A stretch of 64,000 nt of DNA from the NCBI GenBank assembly GCA_964634685.1, contig CAZWLD010000001.1:1-64000 (forward strand), written 5' to 3'. Within the stretch, counting starts at the first letter, position 1, and each line of letters begins with the position of its first letter. The position numbers were made by a program, and so were the translations under genes. Source of the DNA: CAZWLD01 sp964634685 (GTDB lineage: Bacteria; Bacillota_I; Bacilli_A; Acholeplasmatales; JAEDCM01). The notes under the pieces are model-generated. The model did not search any database and was not told where the DNA came from. It was given only the letters and a program-made list of their open reading frames with translations. Below, piece by piece: positions 41,818 to 51,035 of this stretch.

Positions 41818-44772
41818 TTATACAACGTTGTTTTTCTTGCGAGGCTTTACTTTAACGATAACTAAAGCTGTTGCACCACCAACAACGGCAACGCCACCAA
41901 TAACGGATACAGCAATAATTGCAGCATTAGCGCCATTATTTTTCTTTGTATCGTTATTTCCATCAGAGGTACTGCCAGAGCCATTAGTAGAAGAGCTGCT
42001 AGAATCATTATTAGTAGAGCTACTAGAATTATTATCAGTAGATGTGCTAGAATTATTTTCTGTAGTACCAGGTCCTGGTGGAGTAATTTGGTTAAATTTC
42101 TTAACAAGAATAACAGTTTCATTTGCCTCTAGATCGATATAATCGGTTGTTTGAGGAACACCAACGGTATTAGTTGAAGTAGAAACAGAGGTGTATACAG
42201 GAGTATATGTGCCTAAATCTACTGTGAATCCATGATAATACTTGTCGGTATTATGAATAACGATATATTCTCCCCATTCATCGGTTGTAGATGTAATCTT
42301 GTAAGCAATGAATTTGCTACTAGTAGTATCTAAGAATGTTAAATTCTTATTGATTTCGTCATAAGAAGTCATTCTTAATGATGGATGGCTCTTACGAATA
42401 GAAATTAATTCTTGATAATTTGTAAATACATAATTATAAGTTACTTTACGAGAATAATCTAATTGGTTAACGGCGTCACTCTTATTATATGAGTTTCCAT
42501 CTCCACCCTTTGTCCTTAGCATTTCAATACCAGAATCTAGGAAGGAAATACCTTGGGAAGTTAAAAGTAATGCTCCACCAGAGATAACCTTTGGTGCGAT
42601 TGTTGTATTGATATCATAAGTAGAAATTGATTTAGGGAAGCTAGAAACATCGTTTCCTGATAAATAATAGTAAGCTACTTTATCAAATAAAGTCCAGTTA
42701 TCATGACATTCAACGTAGTTAATTTGTTGATTTGGACTTACATATGAATATCCAGAAGAGCCAACAGTACCACCAGAAATTCCGTATTTAGCGCCAGCTT
42801 TATTTGTTGGATCGTATAAGAAGCCTACTGAACTAGCTTCGAAGTCTTTAGCTGTTCCTTTATATCCATCACGGCTATAATCACAGAATGAACCAACGTT
42901 TGGCATTTTGTTCATTGTTGATTTTGTGGCCATTTCACTTCCAGCAAGGGCAGAAGTTCCTCCGGTCCAAGGCTCTCCATAAATCATTATTCCTGGTTCG
43001 ATTTCAGCTAATGTATCATAGATAGTATTCATAGTAGTGTAATCATGAAGACTCATCAAGTCAAAACGATATCCATCAATTCCATAATCCTCTGTCCAAT
43101 GCTTTAAGGAATCAACCATAAATTTTCTAACCATTAAGCGGTCAGATGCCGTTTCATTACCACAGCCAGATCCGTTACTGAAGGAACCATTTACCATACG
43201 GTGGAAATAACCTGGAATGATGATGTTGAAGTTAGAATCACTACTCTTTGCAGAGTGGTTATATACAACATCCATATTTACTCGGATTCCATTATCATGG
43301 AAGGCTTGAATCATTGTTCGGTATTCCTTTACACGAACATTTCCATCATATGGATCTGTTGAATATGAGCCTTCAATTGCATTATAGTTATCAGTCATAT
43401 AACCCCAGTTAAATAGACCGTCAACCGCTTGATTTTTATAGGCTTCATCGTCTAATCTTGTTTCATCTACAAATGGGAATTCCTCAATTGGAAGAATTTG
43501 AACGTGAGTAACACCTAATTCGGCAATATGATCAAGACCAGTTTTAACAGTAACACCATTCTTTGTATAGGTAGTTCCTGATTCAGCAACACCCATAAAG
43601 GTTCCACGATATTTTTCAGTTCCTTGCCATGTGCTGTGAGTAGTTATGTCACGAACATGCATTTCATAGATGATAGCATCAACATAGTTACCGCTGAACG
43701 CAGGTTTTTTTGTTGGGTCCCAACCGGTAGGTGTTGTTTTTTCACTATTATAATTAACAATCATACCTCTTGCGCCATTAACACCAGTAGATTCAGCGTA
43801 TGGATCAACTACCTCTGTTGTTTTCTTTCCATTAGTTACCTTGTAGGTATAATAAATACTGTCTAAATCACCATTTACAGTTGCGCTCCAAACACCTTTT
43901 TCACCTTTTTCAAGTAAAACGGTTTTGTATGGATCATCAACACCATCGCTACGAACTGAGGTTGTATGACCCTTTTCATAAAGGCATAATTCAACCTTTG
44001 ATGAAAGAGGTGCCCATAGCTTGAAGACAGAACTATTAGAAGAATAGGTAACTCCTAAATCATCTCCATCATAATAGAATTGATTATTGAAAGCAGCACT
44101 ATTATAAATACCATCATATCCAACAGTTAACTCAGTTTCGACGCCATCAATTGTCATTTTTAAAGAATATGATTTTGATAAATCAATATCGCTTGATAAA
44201 TTGATATATCCAACGCCATTTGAATAAGAAGTATAACTGTTAGCAATTACAGTATCATCCTCAAATAGTTTAATGCTGCTTATTAAGCCTGCATCCTGAG
44301 CTGTCGTAGTAAATTTAATTCGAGTCTCGGACTCAAAATATGAAGTCAAGATTTTGTGACTAGTATCAACTGATGCACGATCATAATAAATTTCTTCTGA
44401 TCCTGTTACTAGATAAGCATGAACATTTCCTGAAGCATCAAGATTTGTTAGGTCAATGTAACGGTCGCCATCTGGATCCTTTTCACCCCATTCTCCTTTA
44501 ACAACAATTACTCCAGCCTTCTTACCATAGCTATCTAAGGATAGAGTTGCAACAGCGCCATATTCATCGGTAGAATCAAATTCAACCCATGCTCCGCTTC
44601 CGCCTTCTGGCCAAACCCAAAGGTGCCAGTTGGTAAATGTGTTGTCATATCTAAAGTAGTGGATGTAAAGATTTCCTCCAGCTGCTTTAACATTTTCTGA
44701 TGAAATGATTGCAGTTGTGAAACCTATTAATGCCACTAGCAATAGAGCTGACAATTTTTTTAATAGTTTCAT
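41818..44772 (-). CDS. pulA: Secreted, membrane-anchored type I pullulanase
   Basis: A 984-residue extracellular debranching enzyme cutting alpha-1,6 links in pullulan and branched starch. Domains: signal peptide 1-30 (ending VKAAGG); CBM41-type starch-binding domain ~33-140 (LYIHYFRYD...WHLWVWPEGG); a linker region; a CBM48-like domain ~235-325 (FKLWAPLSSKVELCLY); the GH13_14 barrel ~355-800. The pullulanase motif FNWGYMTDNYN (usually YNWGYDP) is present. Catalytic residues: D571 in DGYRFDLMS, E600 in YGEPWTGG, D691 in ECHDNW. The C-terminus has a Ser/Asn/Thr-rich stalk (~895-945), a hydrophobic helix (AAIIAVSVIGGVAVVGGATALVI is the region) and a basic tail KPRKKN, with no LPXTG. So it is held by a C-terminal membrane anchor. 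GGAGTG precedes the ATG. Confidence 0.95.
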   Translation of the reverse strand: MKLLKKLSALLLVALIGFTTAIISSENVKAAGGNLYIHYFRYDNTFTNWHLWVWPEGGSGAWVEFDSTDEYGAVATLSLDSYGKKAGVIVVKGEWGEKDPDGDRYIDLTNLDASGNVHAYLVTGSEEIYYDRASVDTSHKILTSYFESETRIKFTTTAQDAGLISSIKLFEDDTVIANSYTSYSNGVGYINLSSDIDLSKSYSLKMTIDGVETELTVGYDGIYNSAAFNNQFYYDGDDLGVTYSSNSSVFKLWAPLSSKVELCLYEKGHTTSVRSDGVDDPYKTVLLEKGEKGVWSATVNGDLDSIYYTYKVTNGKKTTEVVDPYAESTGVNGARGMIVNYNSEKTTPTGWDPTKKPAFSGNYVDAIIYEMHVRDITTHSTWQGTEKYRGTFMGVAESGTTYTKNGVTVKTGLDHIAELGVTHVQILPIEEFPFVDETRLDDEAYKNQAVDGLFNWGYMTDNYNAIEGSYSTDPYDGNVRVKEYRTMIQAFHDNGIRVNMDVVYNHSAKSSDSNFNIIIPGYFHRMVNGSFSNGSGCGNETASDRLMVRKFMVDSLKHWTEDYGIDGYRFDLMSLHDYTTMNTIYDTLAEIEPGIMIYGEPWTGGTSALAGSEMATKSTMNKMPNVGSFCDYSRDGYKGTAKDFEASSVGFLYDPTNKAGAKYGISGGTVGSSGYSYVSPNQQINYVECHDNWTLFDKVAYYYLSGNDVSSFPKSISTYDINTTIAPKVISGGALLLTSQGISFLDSGIEMLRTKGGDGNSYNKSDAVNQLDYSRKVTYNYVFTNYQELISIRKSHPSLRMTSYDEINKNLTFLDTTSSKFIAYKITSTTDEWGEYIVIHNTDKYYHGFTVDLGTYTPVYTSVSTSTNTVGVPQTTDYIDLEANETVILVKKFNQITPPGPGTTENNSSTSTDNNSSSSTNNDSSSSSTNGSGSTSDGNNDTKKNNGANAAIIAVSVIGGVAVVGGATALVIVKVKPRKKNNVV

Positions 44773-44807
44773 TTTTTCACTCCTTTTATATTGAATAATA
44801 TACTTAT

Positions 44808-44836
44808 ATTATAAACTACCTAGCATAATATGTAAA
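44808..44836 (-). promoter_or_regulatory. Promoter of the pullulanase gene
   Basis: Minus strand: TTTACA (44836-44831), 17 bp, TATAAT (44813-44808). An operator-like core overlaps the -35. Confidence 0.75.
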
Positions 44837-44903
44837 CGCTTCAAAAGTGGAACCGGTTACATATTGTAAAACGCTTTCTTGTATATGTACAAAAACGCTT
44901 TCC
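44831..44903. promoter_or_regulatory. Array of four LacI/CcpA-type operator candidates between divergent starch genes
   Basis: Four cores with CG centres at 44837, 44854, 44872 and 44896: TGTAAACGCTTCAA, TGGAACCGGTTACA (one mismatch to TGWNANCGNTNWCA), GTAAAACGCTTTCT and CAAAAACGCTTTCC. The first covers the pullulanase -35, the last lies in the spacer of the promoter for the gene at 44962. Placement suits repression of both genes by a LacI-family regulator and CcpA. Confidence 0.65.
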
Positions 44904-44914
44904 TTTGCTAAAAT
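44886..44914 (+). promoter_or_regulatory. Promoter of the maltodextrin transporter operon
   Basis: Extended -10 TGC-TAAAAT (44906-44914) with a weak -35 TGTACA (44886-44891), spacer 17 bp. Confidence 0.5.
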
Positions 44915-44961
44915 AGAAGCATAGATTTAAAAACTAAAATTATTAGGAGGAAAACAGAGAA

Positions 44962-46779
44962 ATGAAAAAGGTTTTAAGTTTATTAATGGCTACTACCTTA
45001 GCAATTACATTATTATGTGTTGCCAATGTAAAAGCCGCTGAACCTGTAACTTGTGGCGCTGATCAAGCTAAAGTAACTATCCATTTCCAAAAGTTTGCTG
45101 GTGGATATGAAGGTGCAGCAATCTATAACTGGATTGGATTAAAACAAGCTACTCCAGTTAAAGATCAAAACACATTTGAATTTACAGGAACTGATTATTC
45201 AGGTGTAGATGATTTTGGTGCATATATTACTGTATGTGCAGACAAAACTGTTACAAATGCAGAAACTGGTGAAACTACACCTGTTCAATTAGGAGCTATT
45301 GGAGAAATTATCGTATTTAGTCATAGTATGCCAGCAGGAACAACCAATTTATCAAATTGGAATGCATTAAATGCTGCAGATGGTGGACGTGTTGGATATG
45401 ACGGACACAATATTGCATTCGATGGAACTAAATATAATGCTGCATTAGCTACTGGTGAGGTTCACTTATGGTATGTTGAAAATATGTTCCTTGAAGCTAC
45501 TGCTATGAAGGGTGAAACTAAAATCAACTTCGAAATGGCTGTTTCTGATGGTACTGCTGAAGCTATGGCAGCTGCTAAATTTGAAGCAACTAAGTATTGG
45601 GAAGGTGACGCTGTAGTTCATGATAAATGGAAAGGTGTAGCAAATGCAACTCTTTCTGGAAAACATGGATATGCTCAAGAAGGATTAAACACTATTACTG
45701 TTGTTTTAGCTCATCCTGAACAAGTATTATTCGACAAAGATGGAAATGATGCTTACCAAATTTGGCAATGGGGTATTGGTTTAACTCAACCATACAAGGT
45801 TGCAGCTGATGATTCAGTAGATATGGCTACAGATATGTTTGCTATATACAAGGGTGTTAAGAATCATTATGGTGTTTGGTACCTTAACTATGATCCTGCA
45901 ACATTAGGAGCAGATCCAGGATTCAAATTCCGTTCATATGGTTCTTGGTCAGCTGAAACTAATAACTTCCAAGGTGGAGATTTCTTAGCTTATTGGAATG
46001 AAATGAAAGCTGCTGCTTCTAACTTTACAGTTGCATTATTATGGGGTTCAAAAACTGCTGATTACCGTTTTGGTGATGCAGGTGTTGCTGAATGGGTTGC
46101 TGAAATTAATGGTATGAAGATTGGTTCTGCTGAATTCTCAACTAGAAATAATTTCATGATGGAAGTAACTAAACAAATCCCTACTGCATCTGTATTGACT
46201 AAGGATGCTGATGATAATGATATTATTAATCCTTCATTCTTCAAGGTAACTTGTGATGGAGAAGAAGTTGAAATTGCAAAAGTTTTAGGAGATACTAAAT
46301 CTTCAACTATCGTTAAATTCAATGTTGAATTAAAAGAAGAAATTGATCCTTCTAAGACTTATAATGTATACTTCGGAGTTGAATTAGATGGAACATTATT
46401 TGAAGCTGATAGAGATATCGATTGTGATAATGAAGCTCCAACTCTTGAAGGACGTCAATCTATCGCTGTAGCTATGTGTTCAGGTGTAGTTGTATTCCCT
46501 AACTTAACAATTTCAGATGCTAAAGATGGAACAATTTATCAATTTGAAATTTTAAGTGGAGAAGGATATAACACTATCGTAGATACAACTAAGGTTGGTG
46601 CATATGTTGTAACATTCGCTGCTTCTGATAAGATGGGCAATCAAGGAACTCTTGAGGTTACATTTAACGTAGTTGATACTGCAGCTGGTTCATCAAATGC
46701 TAATGCTGGTTTAGCTTTATTAGGATTATTACCAGCAGCTGTTGTTGGCTTAGTTGCATTCAGAAAATTCTCAATGTAA
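44962..46779 (+). CDS. Secreted, membrane-anchored protein of unknown function, first gene of the maltodextrin operon
   Basis: A 605-residue protein I cannot assign to a family. Signal peptide 1-25 (LLMATTLAITLLCVANVKAA). The next part, AKVTIHFQKFAGGYEGAAIYNWIG, resembles the first strand-Trp pattern of a CBM41 starch-binding module, as in the divergent pullulanase, but weakly. The middle (~60-440) is beta-rich with many Trp and Tyr (YQIWQWGIG, YGVWYLNYD, FRSYGSWSAE), which suits carbohydrate stacking. Residues ~490-575 form an Ig-like DUF5011-type domain (DNEAPTLEG...FAASDKMGN). A short C-terminal helix (LALLGLLPAAVVGLVAF) and basic RKFSM end it, without LPXTG. Codon choice is unusually T/A-ending (GCT, ACT, GGA), consistent with high expression. 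It lies 14 bases before the binding-protein gene. A starch-capturing surface protein is the best inference. Confidence 0.6.
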   Translation: MKKVLSLLMATTLAITLLCVANVKAAEPVTCGADQAKVTIHFQKFAGGYEGAAIYNWIGLKQATPVKDQNTFEFTGTDYSGVDDFGAYITVCADKTVTNAETGETTPVQLGAIGEIIVFSHSMPAGTTNLSNWNALNAADGGRVGYDGHNIAFDGTKYNAALATGEVHLWYVENMFLEATAMKGETKINFEMAVSDGTAEAMAAAKFEATKYWEGDAVVHDKWKGVANATLSGKHGYAQEGLNTITVVLAHPEQVLFDKDGNDAYQIWQWGIGLTQPYKVAADDSVDMATDMFAIYKGVKNHYGVWYLNYDPATLGADPGFKFRSYGSWSAETNNFQGGDFLAYWNEMKAAASNFTVALLWGSKTADYRFGDAGVAEWVAEINGMKIGSAEFSTRNNFMMEVTKQIPTASVLTKDADDNDIINPSFFKVTCDGEEVEIAKVLGDTKSSTIVKFNVELKEEIDPSKTYNVYFGVELDGTLFEADRDIDCDNEAPTLEGRQSIAVAMCSGVVVFPNLTISDAKDGTIYQFEILSGEGYNTIVDTTKVGAYVVTFAASDKMGNQGTLEVTFNVVDTAAGSSNANAGLALLGLLPAAVVGLVAFRKFSM

Positions 46780-46793
46780 GGAGGTAAACTAAC

Positions 46794-48407
46794 GTGAGAA
46801 GAAAATTATTATATGGTTTAACATTATTGTTAGCTTCAGCATCTGTAGTTGGCCTTGCTGCATGTGGAGACAAGAAAACTACTACTGAAGCCGACACTAC
46901 AACAAATCAAAACACTACAACAAATCAAGACACTACAACAAATCAAGACACTACAACTCAAACTCCAGGTCCAACTGTATGTAAAGGAACTGCAGAAGAG
47001 TTAGCTAACATGAAGGTTGATACAGTTAATTTAGTGCCTAAAAAGACAGTTATTAAGCTTTATGCTGATAATGGTGATGCTTATGCAAATCAACTTGCTG
47101 CACAATTCCAAGCTGCACATCCTGAATACATTGTTGAAGTATCTAAGGTTGGAGCAACTGAAGTACGTGCTCGTATGGAATTAGAAGGAGCAGATGGTGC
47201 AGACGTATTCATCTTCCCTCATGACCATGTAGGACCAGCTTTAGCTTCTAACTTATTAGCAAAAGCTCCAACTGATGTTGCAGATGGATTCAAAAAAACT
47301 TTAAAAGATTCTACTCTTGATACTATTAGATCTTGTTGGGATGATGCTACAGGAAAACAAAAGAAATGTACTGAAACTGATGAGAAATATGTATTTGGTG
47401 CTCCACTTAGTGCAGAATCTAATGCATTATTCTACAACAAAGCTCTATTAAGTCAAATTTTATTAAATGAACCAGGCGAAGATGAAACAACTCCATTTAC
47501 AGCTGAAGTATGGGCATCAATTCCTGATGAAACAAAGCTTAAATGGGAGAATGTTGTTGCTGATTTAAATGGAAGTAACCTTTCTACTTTAATGACATTA
47601 GATGATATGTTAGAAGTTGCTAAATACTACAATAGCATTGAAAGTGGAAATTCTCGTTATTTCTATCAAGCAGACTTTGACGACTTCTATCATAGTTATA
47701 TGTATTTAACACCATTTGGATACGATTTATTTGGTGAAGGTGGAGATGATAAGACTTTAGATAATCTTAACTCTGAACCTGTTCTTAAAGCATTAGCTTA
47801 TATTCAAGAAAAATTTGGTATTAATTCTAAAACTCCTTGGTATCCAGGTGCAGGATCAATTGTACAAGATACTTATATGGAAGAATTCTATTCAGGAAAA
47901 GCTCCAATCGTTGTAACTGGACCTTGGAATGCAAGTAACATTTACAAGAACTTTGCTGTTGGTGAAGGCGATAATGTTACTTATCCTAATTTAGGTGGAT
48001 GCGGAATGCCTGATGTTGTAATTGATGGTGTTAGAAAACCTTCAACAACATTCTCAGGAGTTCAAGTAATTGGTGTTAGTAAGCTTTCTAAAGTTACTGG
48101 AGATGCTTGGAAATTAGTTCAATTTATGGTTTCTAAAGAGGGGGCTACAATTCTTTATAGTACTTCTGGTAAATTACCATGCTTAGATGATCTTGATGGT
48201 ATTGAAGGAATTGATGAAGATATCGTATTAAATGCTATATCTGCACAATTAACTAACTCTAAAGGTATGCCATCTATTTCTGAAATGGGTTATATGTGGA
48301 CAATTGGTGCTACATTATTCACTGATACATTCACTAATATGGCTCCTGCTGATGCTGCTAAGAAAGCTCATGATTCATATGTAGCTCAAGCTGGAATTGG
48401 TGCATAA
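46794..48407 (+). CDS. Maltodextrin-binding lipoprotein of an ABC importer (MalE/MdxE-like)
   Basis: A 537-residue extracellular solute-binding protein, family 1. Signal peptide with lipobox GLAAC, then a TTTNQD linker (repeat entry), then the binding domain starting VIKLYADNG...AAQFQAAHPEYIVEVSK. GADVFIFPHDHVGPAL, YNKALL, GYDLFGEGG and PWNASNIYKNF are typical of MalE-like proteins. It is longer than the usual ~400 residues because of insertions around 180-260 (SCWDDATGKQKKCTETDEK with two Cys). GTG start with AAGGAGG (46780-46785) just before. A strong hairpin follows before the permease genes. The adjacent MalFG-like permeases and amylases support maltodextrin as ligand. Confidence 0.9.
   Translation: MRRKLLYGLTLLLASASVVGLAACGDKKTTTEADTTTNQNTTTNQDTTTNQDTTTQTPGPTVCKGTAEELANMKVDTVNLVPKKTVIKLYADNGDAYANQLAAQFQAAHPEYIVEVSKVGATEVRARMELEGADGADVFIFPHDHVGPALASNLLAKAPTDVADGFKKTLKDSTLDTIRSCWDDATGKQKKCTETDEKYVFGAPLSAESNALFYNKALLSQILLNEPGEDETTPFTAEVWASIPDETKLKWENVVADLNGSNLSTLMTLDDMLEVAKYYNSIESGNSRYFYQADFDDFYHSYMYLTPFGYDLFGEGGDDKTLDNLNSEPVLKALAYIQEKFGINSKTPWYPGAGSIVQDTYMEEFYSGKAPIVVTGPWNASNIYKNFAVGEGDNVTYPNLGGCGMPDVVIDGVRKPSTTFSGVQVIGVSKLSKVTGDAWKLVQFMVSKEGATILYSTSGKLPCLDDLDGIEGIDEDIVLNAISAQLTNSKGMPSISEMGYMWTIGATLFTDTFTNMAPADAAKKAHDSYVAQAGIGA
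46896..46949 (+). repeat. Three tandem 18-bp units encoding the lipoprotein linker
   Basis: Three 18-bp units ACTACAACAAATCAA(A/G)AC encode TTTNQ(N/D) repeats after the lipobox of the binding protein, matching in style the linker of the lipoprotein amylase. Confidence 0.88.
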
Positions 48408-48433
48408 TTAGTTTTAAATTTTAAAAAAATCGA

Positions 48434-48467
48434 TTAATAAAGCCATGGCTATCCATGGCTTTATTAA
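48434..48467 (+). promoter_or_regulatory. Intercistronic hairpin between binding-protein and permease genes
   Basis: A perfect 15-base-pair stem (48434-48448 with 48453-48467) capped by CTAT, not followed by a T run. Such hairpins protect the upstream message or partly stop transcription, giving more binding protein than permease. Confidence 0.75.
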
Positions 48468-48487
48468 AATAAATGAGGTGTAATTAA

Positions 48488-51034
48488 GTGAAAAAAATGA
48501 TTCATGTTTTAAAAGCAATTGCATCTGGATTGGTTTGGGGTTTAGGTCAAGCATTTAATAAACAATTTATTAAAGCAACAATGTTTTTTGTATTGTTTGT
48601 TGGTGTTGTTGGCTTAGAATTAGGTACTAGTCATTACTTTAATCCACGTGATTATGATGTTTATGAACATTATAATGGTGAATATTTAGGTAATTCAAGT
48701 GTACGAGGACAATTTATGGAATCCTTAATTGGTGAATATAGAGAAGAGCTTAATAAAGCTATAGTAAATGATTCCACTGATTTTGAAATTGACGACCAAT
48801 GGATTTCTATGCTTCTTGCAGAAAATGCCCTTGTTGAAACTACTAAAGTTATTGATGGAAAATCTTACGTACAATATGAAATAGTTGGTAATGGTAGTAA
48901 TTCCTTAAATTTTAATCCAGAATTATTAATTCAAGCTGTTGGACAAAGAGTACGAAGTATTTATGATGCTCATATTTTATATGATGAATATGGAAGGGTA
49001 GTTCACCAAAACTATCTTACTGAAACTATATATGAAAATGGTGAAATCAAAGAAGTTAATAAAAAGGGAACTATCATTTTTGAAGGTAAAGAGGTTGAAG
49101 TAGATCTATACGACGAATCTTCTAAGGTTATGATGGATTTCCAACAAAAAGCTTGGGATGAAGCAGTAGAATATGCTACTCTTAAACAAAATGAAAAAAC
49201 TGATAAGAAGCCTAGTGTAAAAAAAGAAAAAGATATATTTGAGGCTGCTCAAGTAACTTTAGAGGCTGCTAAAGTAACTTTAGATGGACTAACTGAAGGA
49301 ACTGATGAATATAATGCTCAGTTAGATGTGTATAATAAGGCTTTAGCTGACTGTCAAGAGGCCGAAATTAAATATAAAGAAGCATTTAACAAGGAAATCA
49401 AAGGTGTTTATTCTGAATTAAGACGAGATGAATATAATTCATTATATAATCAGTATTTTGAAGAAATTATGTTTGAGGATTCATTCCTATTATTAGTAGC
49501 TAAGAAATTTGAGTGGGTAGCAGGTAAAGAAAGTGGTTTGGCTCACCATATGAATAATGATGACTGGTCAGAAGTAATGGCTCGTATTTACTTTGCTGCT
49601 TTCCCTGAGGAATATGAAGCATTAAGTGAAAAGGTTAATGCCTACTGGAACGAAAACGGTGGATTCTTCGGTAAAGGTATTTGGGCTATCTTATCATTAG
49701 GAAAGAGCCCTAACGTTTCCTTAAGTAATGTTACACAAATGCAAATGTTCTGTCCAGTAAGTGCAGTTGAACAAACTCTTGAGGTTCATCACTCAGTTAA
49801 CTTATTACTATATGGTATTGTTACCTTATTAGTATTAGTGTTTGTTGTAATTTTCTATTTATGGAATGTTAGAGATGCATATAAAACTTCAGTTGCTCGA
49901 GCTACTGAAAAGGCAAAAGCTAAAGAAGAAGGACGTAAACCAGTTTATCAAACTGAAAGAGAATACTTCCATGATATGTATGAGGAGTGCTTCCCTTATA
50001 TTTTCTTAGCCCCTGCTGTAATTCTTATGGCATTTATTAGCGTTATGCCAATTATCTTCTCGTTATTAATTGCATTTACCAATTATGATAAGAATCATAT
50101 ACCTCCAGGACAGGTTATTTCTTGGGTTGGATTAGAGAACTTTGCAAGCTTATTGAATTTCTCTGGTAATGGTGGAATTCCATTTGGAGATGCTTTCTGG
50201 AAAGTATTATGTTGGACATTGATTTGGGCTGTTGGATCAACCTTCACATGTTTCTTTGGTGGATTTATCCAAGCTATCGTTGTTAACAATGAACGCGTTA
50301 TTTTCCGTAAATTCTGGCGTACTATCCTAATTTTACCTTGGGCCGTTCCAGCATTAGTATCTCAAATGATGTTCAAATTATTCTTTGATTCTCAAAATGG
50401 TGCTATGAACGTGTTCTTAAAGAATATCGGTGTTACTGATTTCTTAACAAAAACTGGATTTATTGTTACTGACCCTAATAAATTTGCGGAAATAAGAAAT
50501 GGTGATTTTGTTGATAAATTCTTCTATTTAGGAACTAATAATATCCAATGGTATGACAACATTGTTAACCCATGGTTACCACGTATCTTCATCATCGTAT
50601 TGAATATTTGGTTAGGTTTCCCTTATTTCATGGCTATGATGAGTGGTATTATGACTTCAATTTCTAAGGATTTATATGAAGCTGCTGAAATTGATGGTGC
50701 TACTAAGTTCCAACAATTCCAAAAAATTACAGTACCGCTTGTATTGTATTCAACTGCACCATTGTTAATTATGAGTTTCTCATCTAACTTCAATAACTTC
50801 GGTGTTATCTACTTCGTTACTGGTGGTGGATATGGTACATCTGACCAAGCAAATGCTTTTGCCGGAAATACCGATATCTTAATTTCTTGGATTTATAACT
50901 TAACAACAACGGATACGAATAGATGGTATTCAATGGCATCAGTATTCTCAATATTGATCTTCTTAGTCGTTGCGTCTATTTCAACATACAATTTCTTACA
51001 AACAAAATCATTCAAAGAGGAGGATATGATCTAA
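48488..51034 (+). CDS. MalF-like maltodextrin ABC permease with a very large extracellular domain
   Basis: An 848-residue permease, much longer than usual MalF/MdxF proteins (about 430-520). Helix 1 is at ~28-46 (FIKATMFFVLFVGVVGLEL). A hydrophilic region of ~390 residues follows (to ~436), including a helical coiled-coil-like stretch (~245-310: IFEAAQVTLEAAKVTLDGL...YNKALADCQEAE). Helix 2 is at ~438-460, and the permease core follows from ~505 (YIFLAPAVILMAFISVMPII). The EAA loop that docks the ATPase reads EAAEIDGATKFQQF near 729. The large region should lie outside the cell, where MalF of Escherichia coli has its ~180-residue P2 loop. GTG start 48488 after GAGGTG. Two bases separate it from the MalG-like gene. 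Confidence 0.88.
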   Translation: MKKMIHVLKAIASGLVWGLGQAFNKQFIKATMFFVLFVGVVGLELGTSHYFNPRDYDVYEHYNGEYLGNSSVRGQFMESLIGEYREELNKAIVNDSTDFEIDDQWISMLLAENALVETTKVIDGKSYVQYEIVGNGSNSLNFNPELLIQAVGQRVRSIYDAHILYDEYGRVVHQNYLTETIYENGEIKEVNKKGTIIFEGKEVEVDLYDESSKVMMDFQQKAWDEAVEYATLKQNEKTDKKPSVKKEKDIFEAAQVTLEAAKVTLDGLTEGTDEYNAQLDVYNKALADCQEAEIKYKEAFNKEIKGVYSELRRDEYNSLYNQYFEEIMFEDSFLLLVAKKFEWVAGKESGLAHHMNNDDWSEVMARIYFAAFPEEYEALSEKVNAYWNENGGFFGKGIWAILSLGKSPNVSLSNVTQMQMFCPVSAVEQTLEVHHSVNLLLYGIVTLLVLVFVVIFYLWNVRDAYKTSVARATEKAKAKEEGRKPVYQTEREYFHDMYEECFPYIFLAPAVILMAFISVMPIIFSLLIAFTNYDKNHIPPGQVISWVGLENFASLLNFSGNGGIPFGDAFWKVLCWTLIWAVGSTFTCFFGGFIQAIVVNNERVIFRKFWRTILILPWAVPALVSQMMFKLFFDSQNGAMNVFLKNIGVTDFLTKTGFIVTDPNKFAEIRNGDFVDKFFYLGTNNIQWYDNIVNPWLPRIFIIVLNIWLGFPYFMAMMSGIMTSISKDLYEAAEIDGATKFQQFQKITVPLVLYSTAPLLIMSFSSNFNNFGVIYFVTGGGYGTSDQANAFAGNTDILISWIYNLTTTDTNRWYSMASVFSILIFLVVASISTYNFLQTKSFKEEDMI

Positions 51035-51035
51035 T

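Noticed and set aside
41711..42142. Plus-strand open frame opposite the end of pullulanase
   Set aside because: It is antisense to the Ser/Asn-rich linker and membrane anchor, and its Leu/Glu/Pro-rich translation is a by-product of that repeat sequence.
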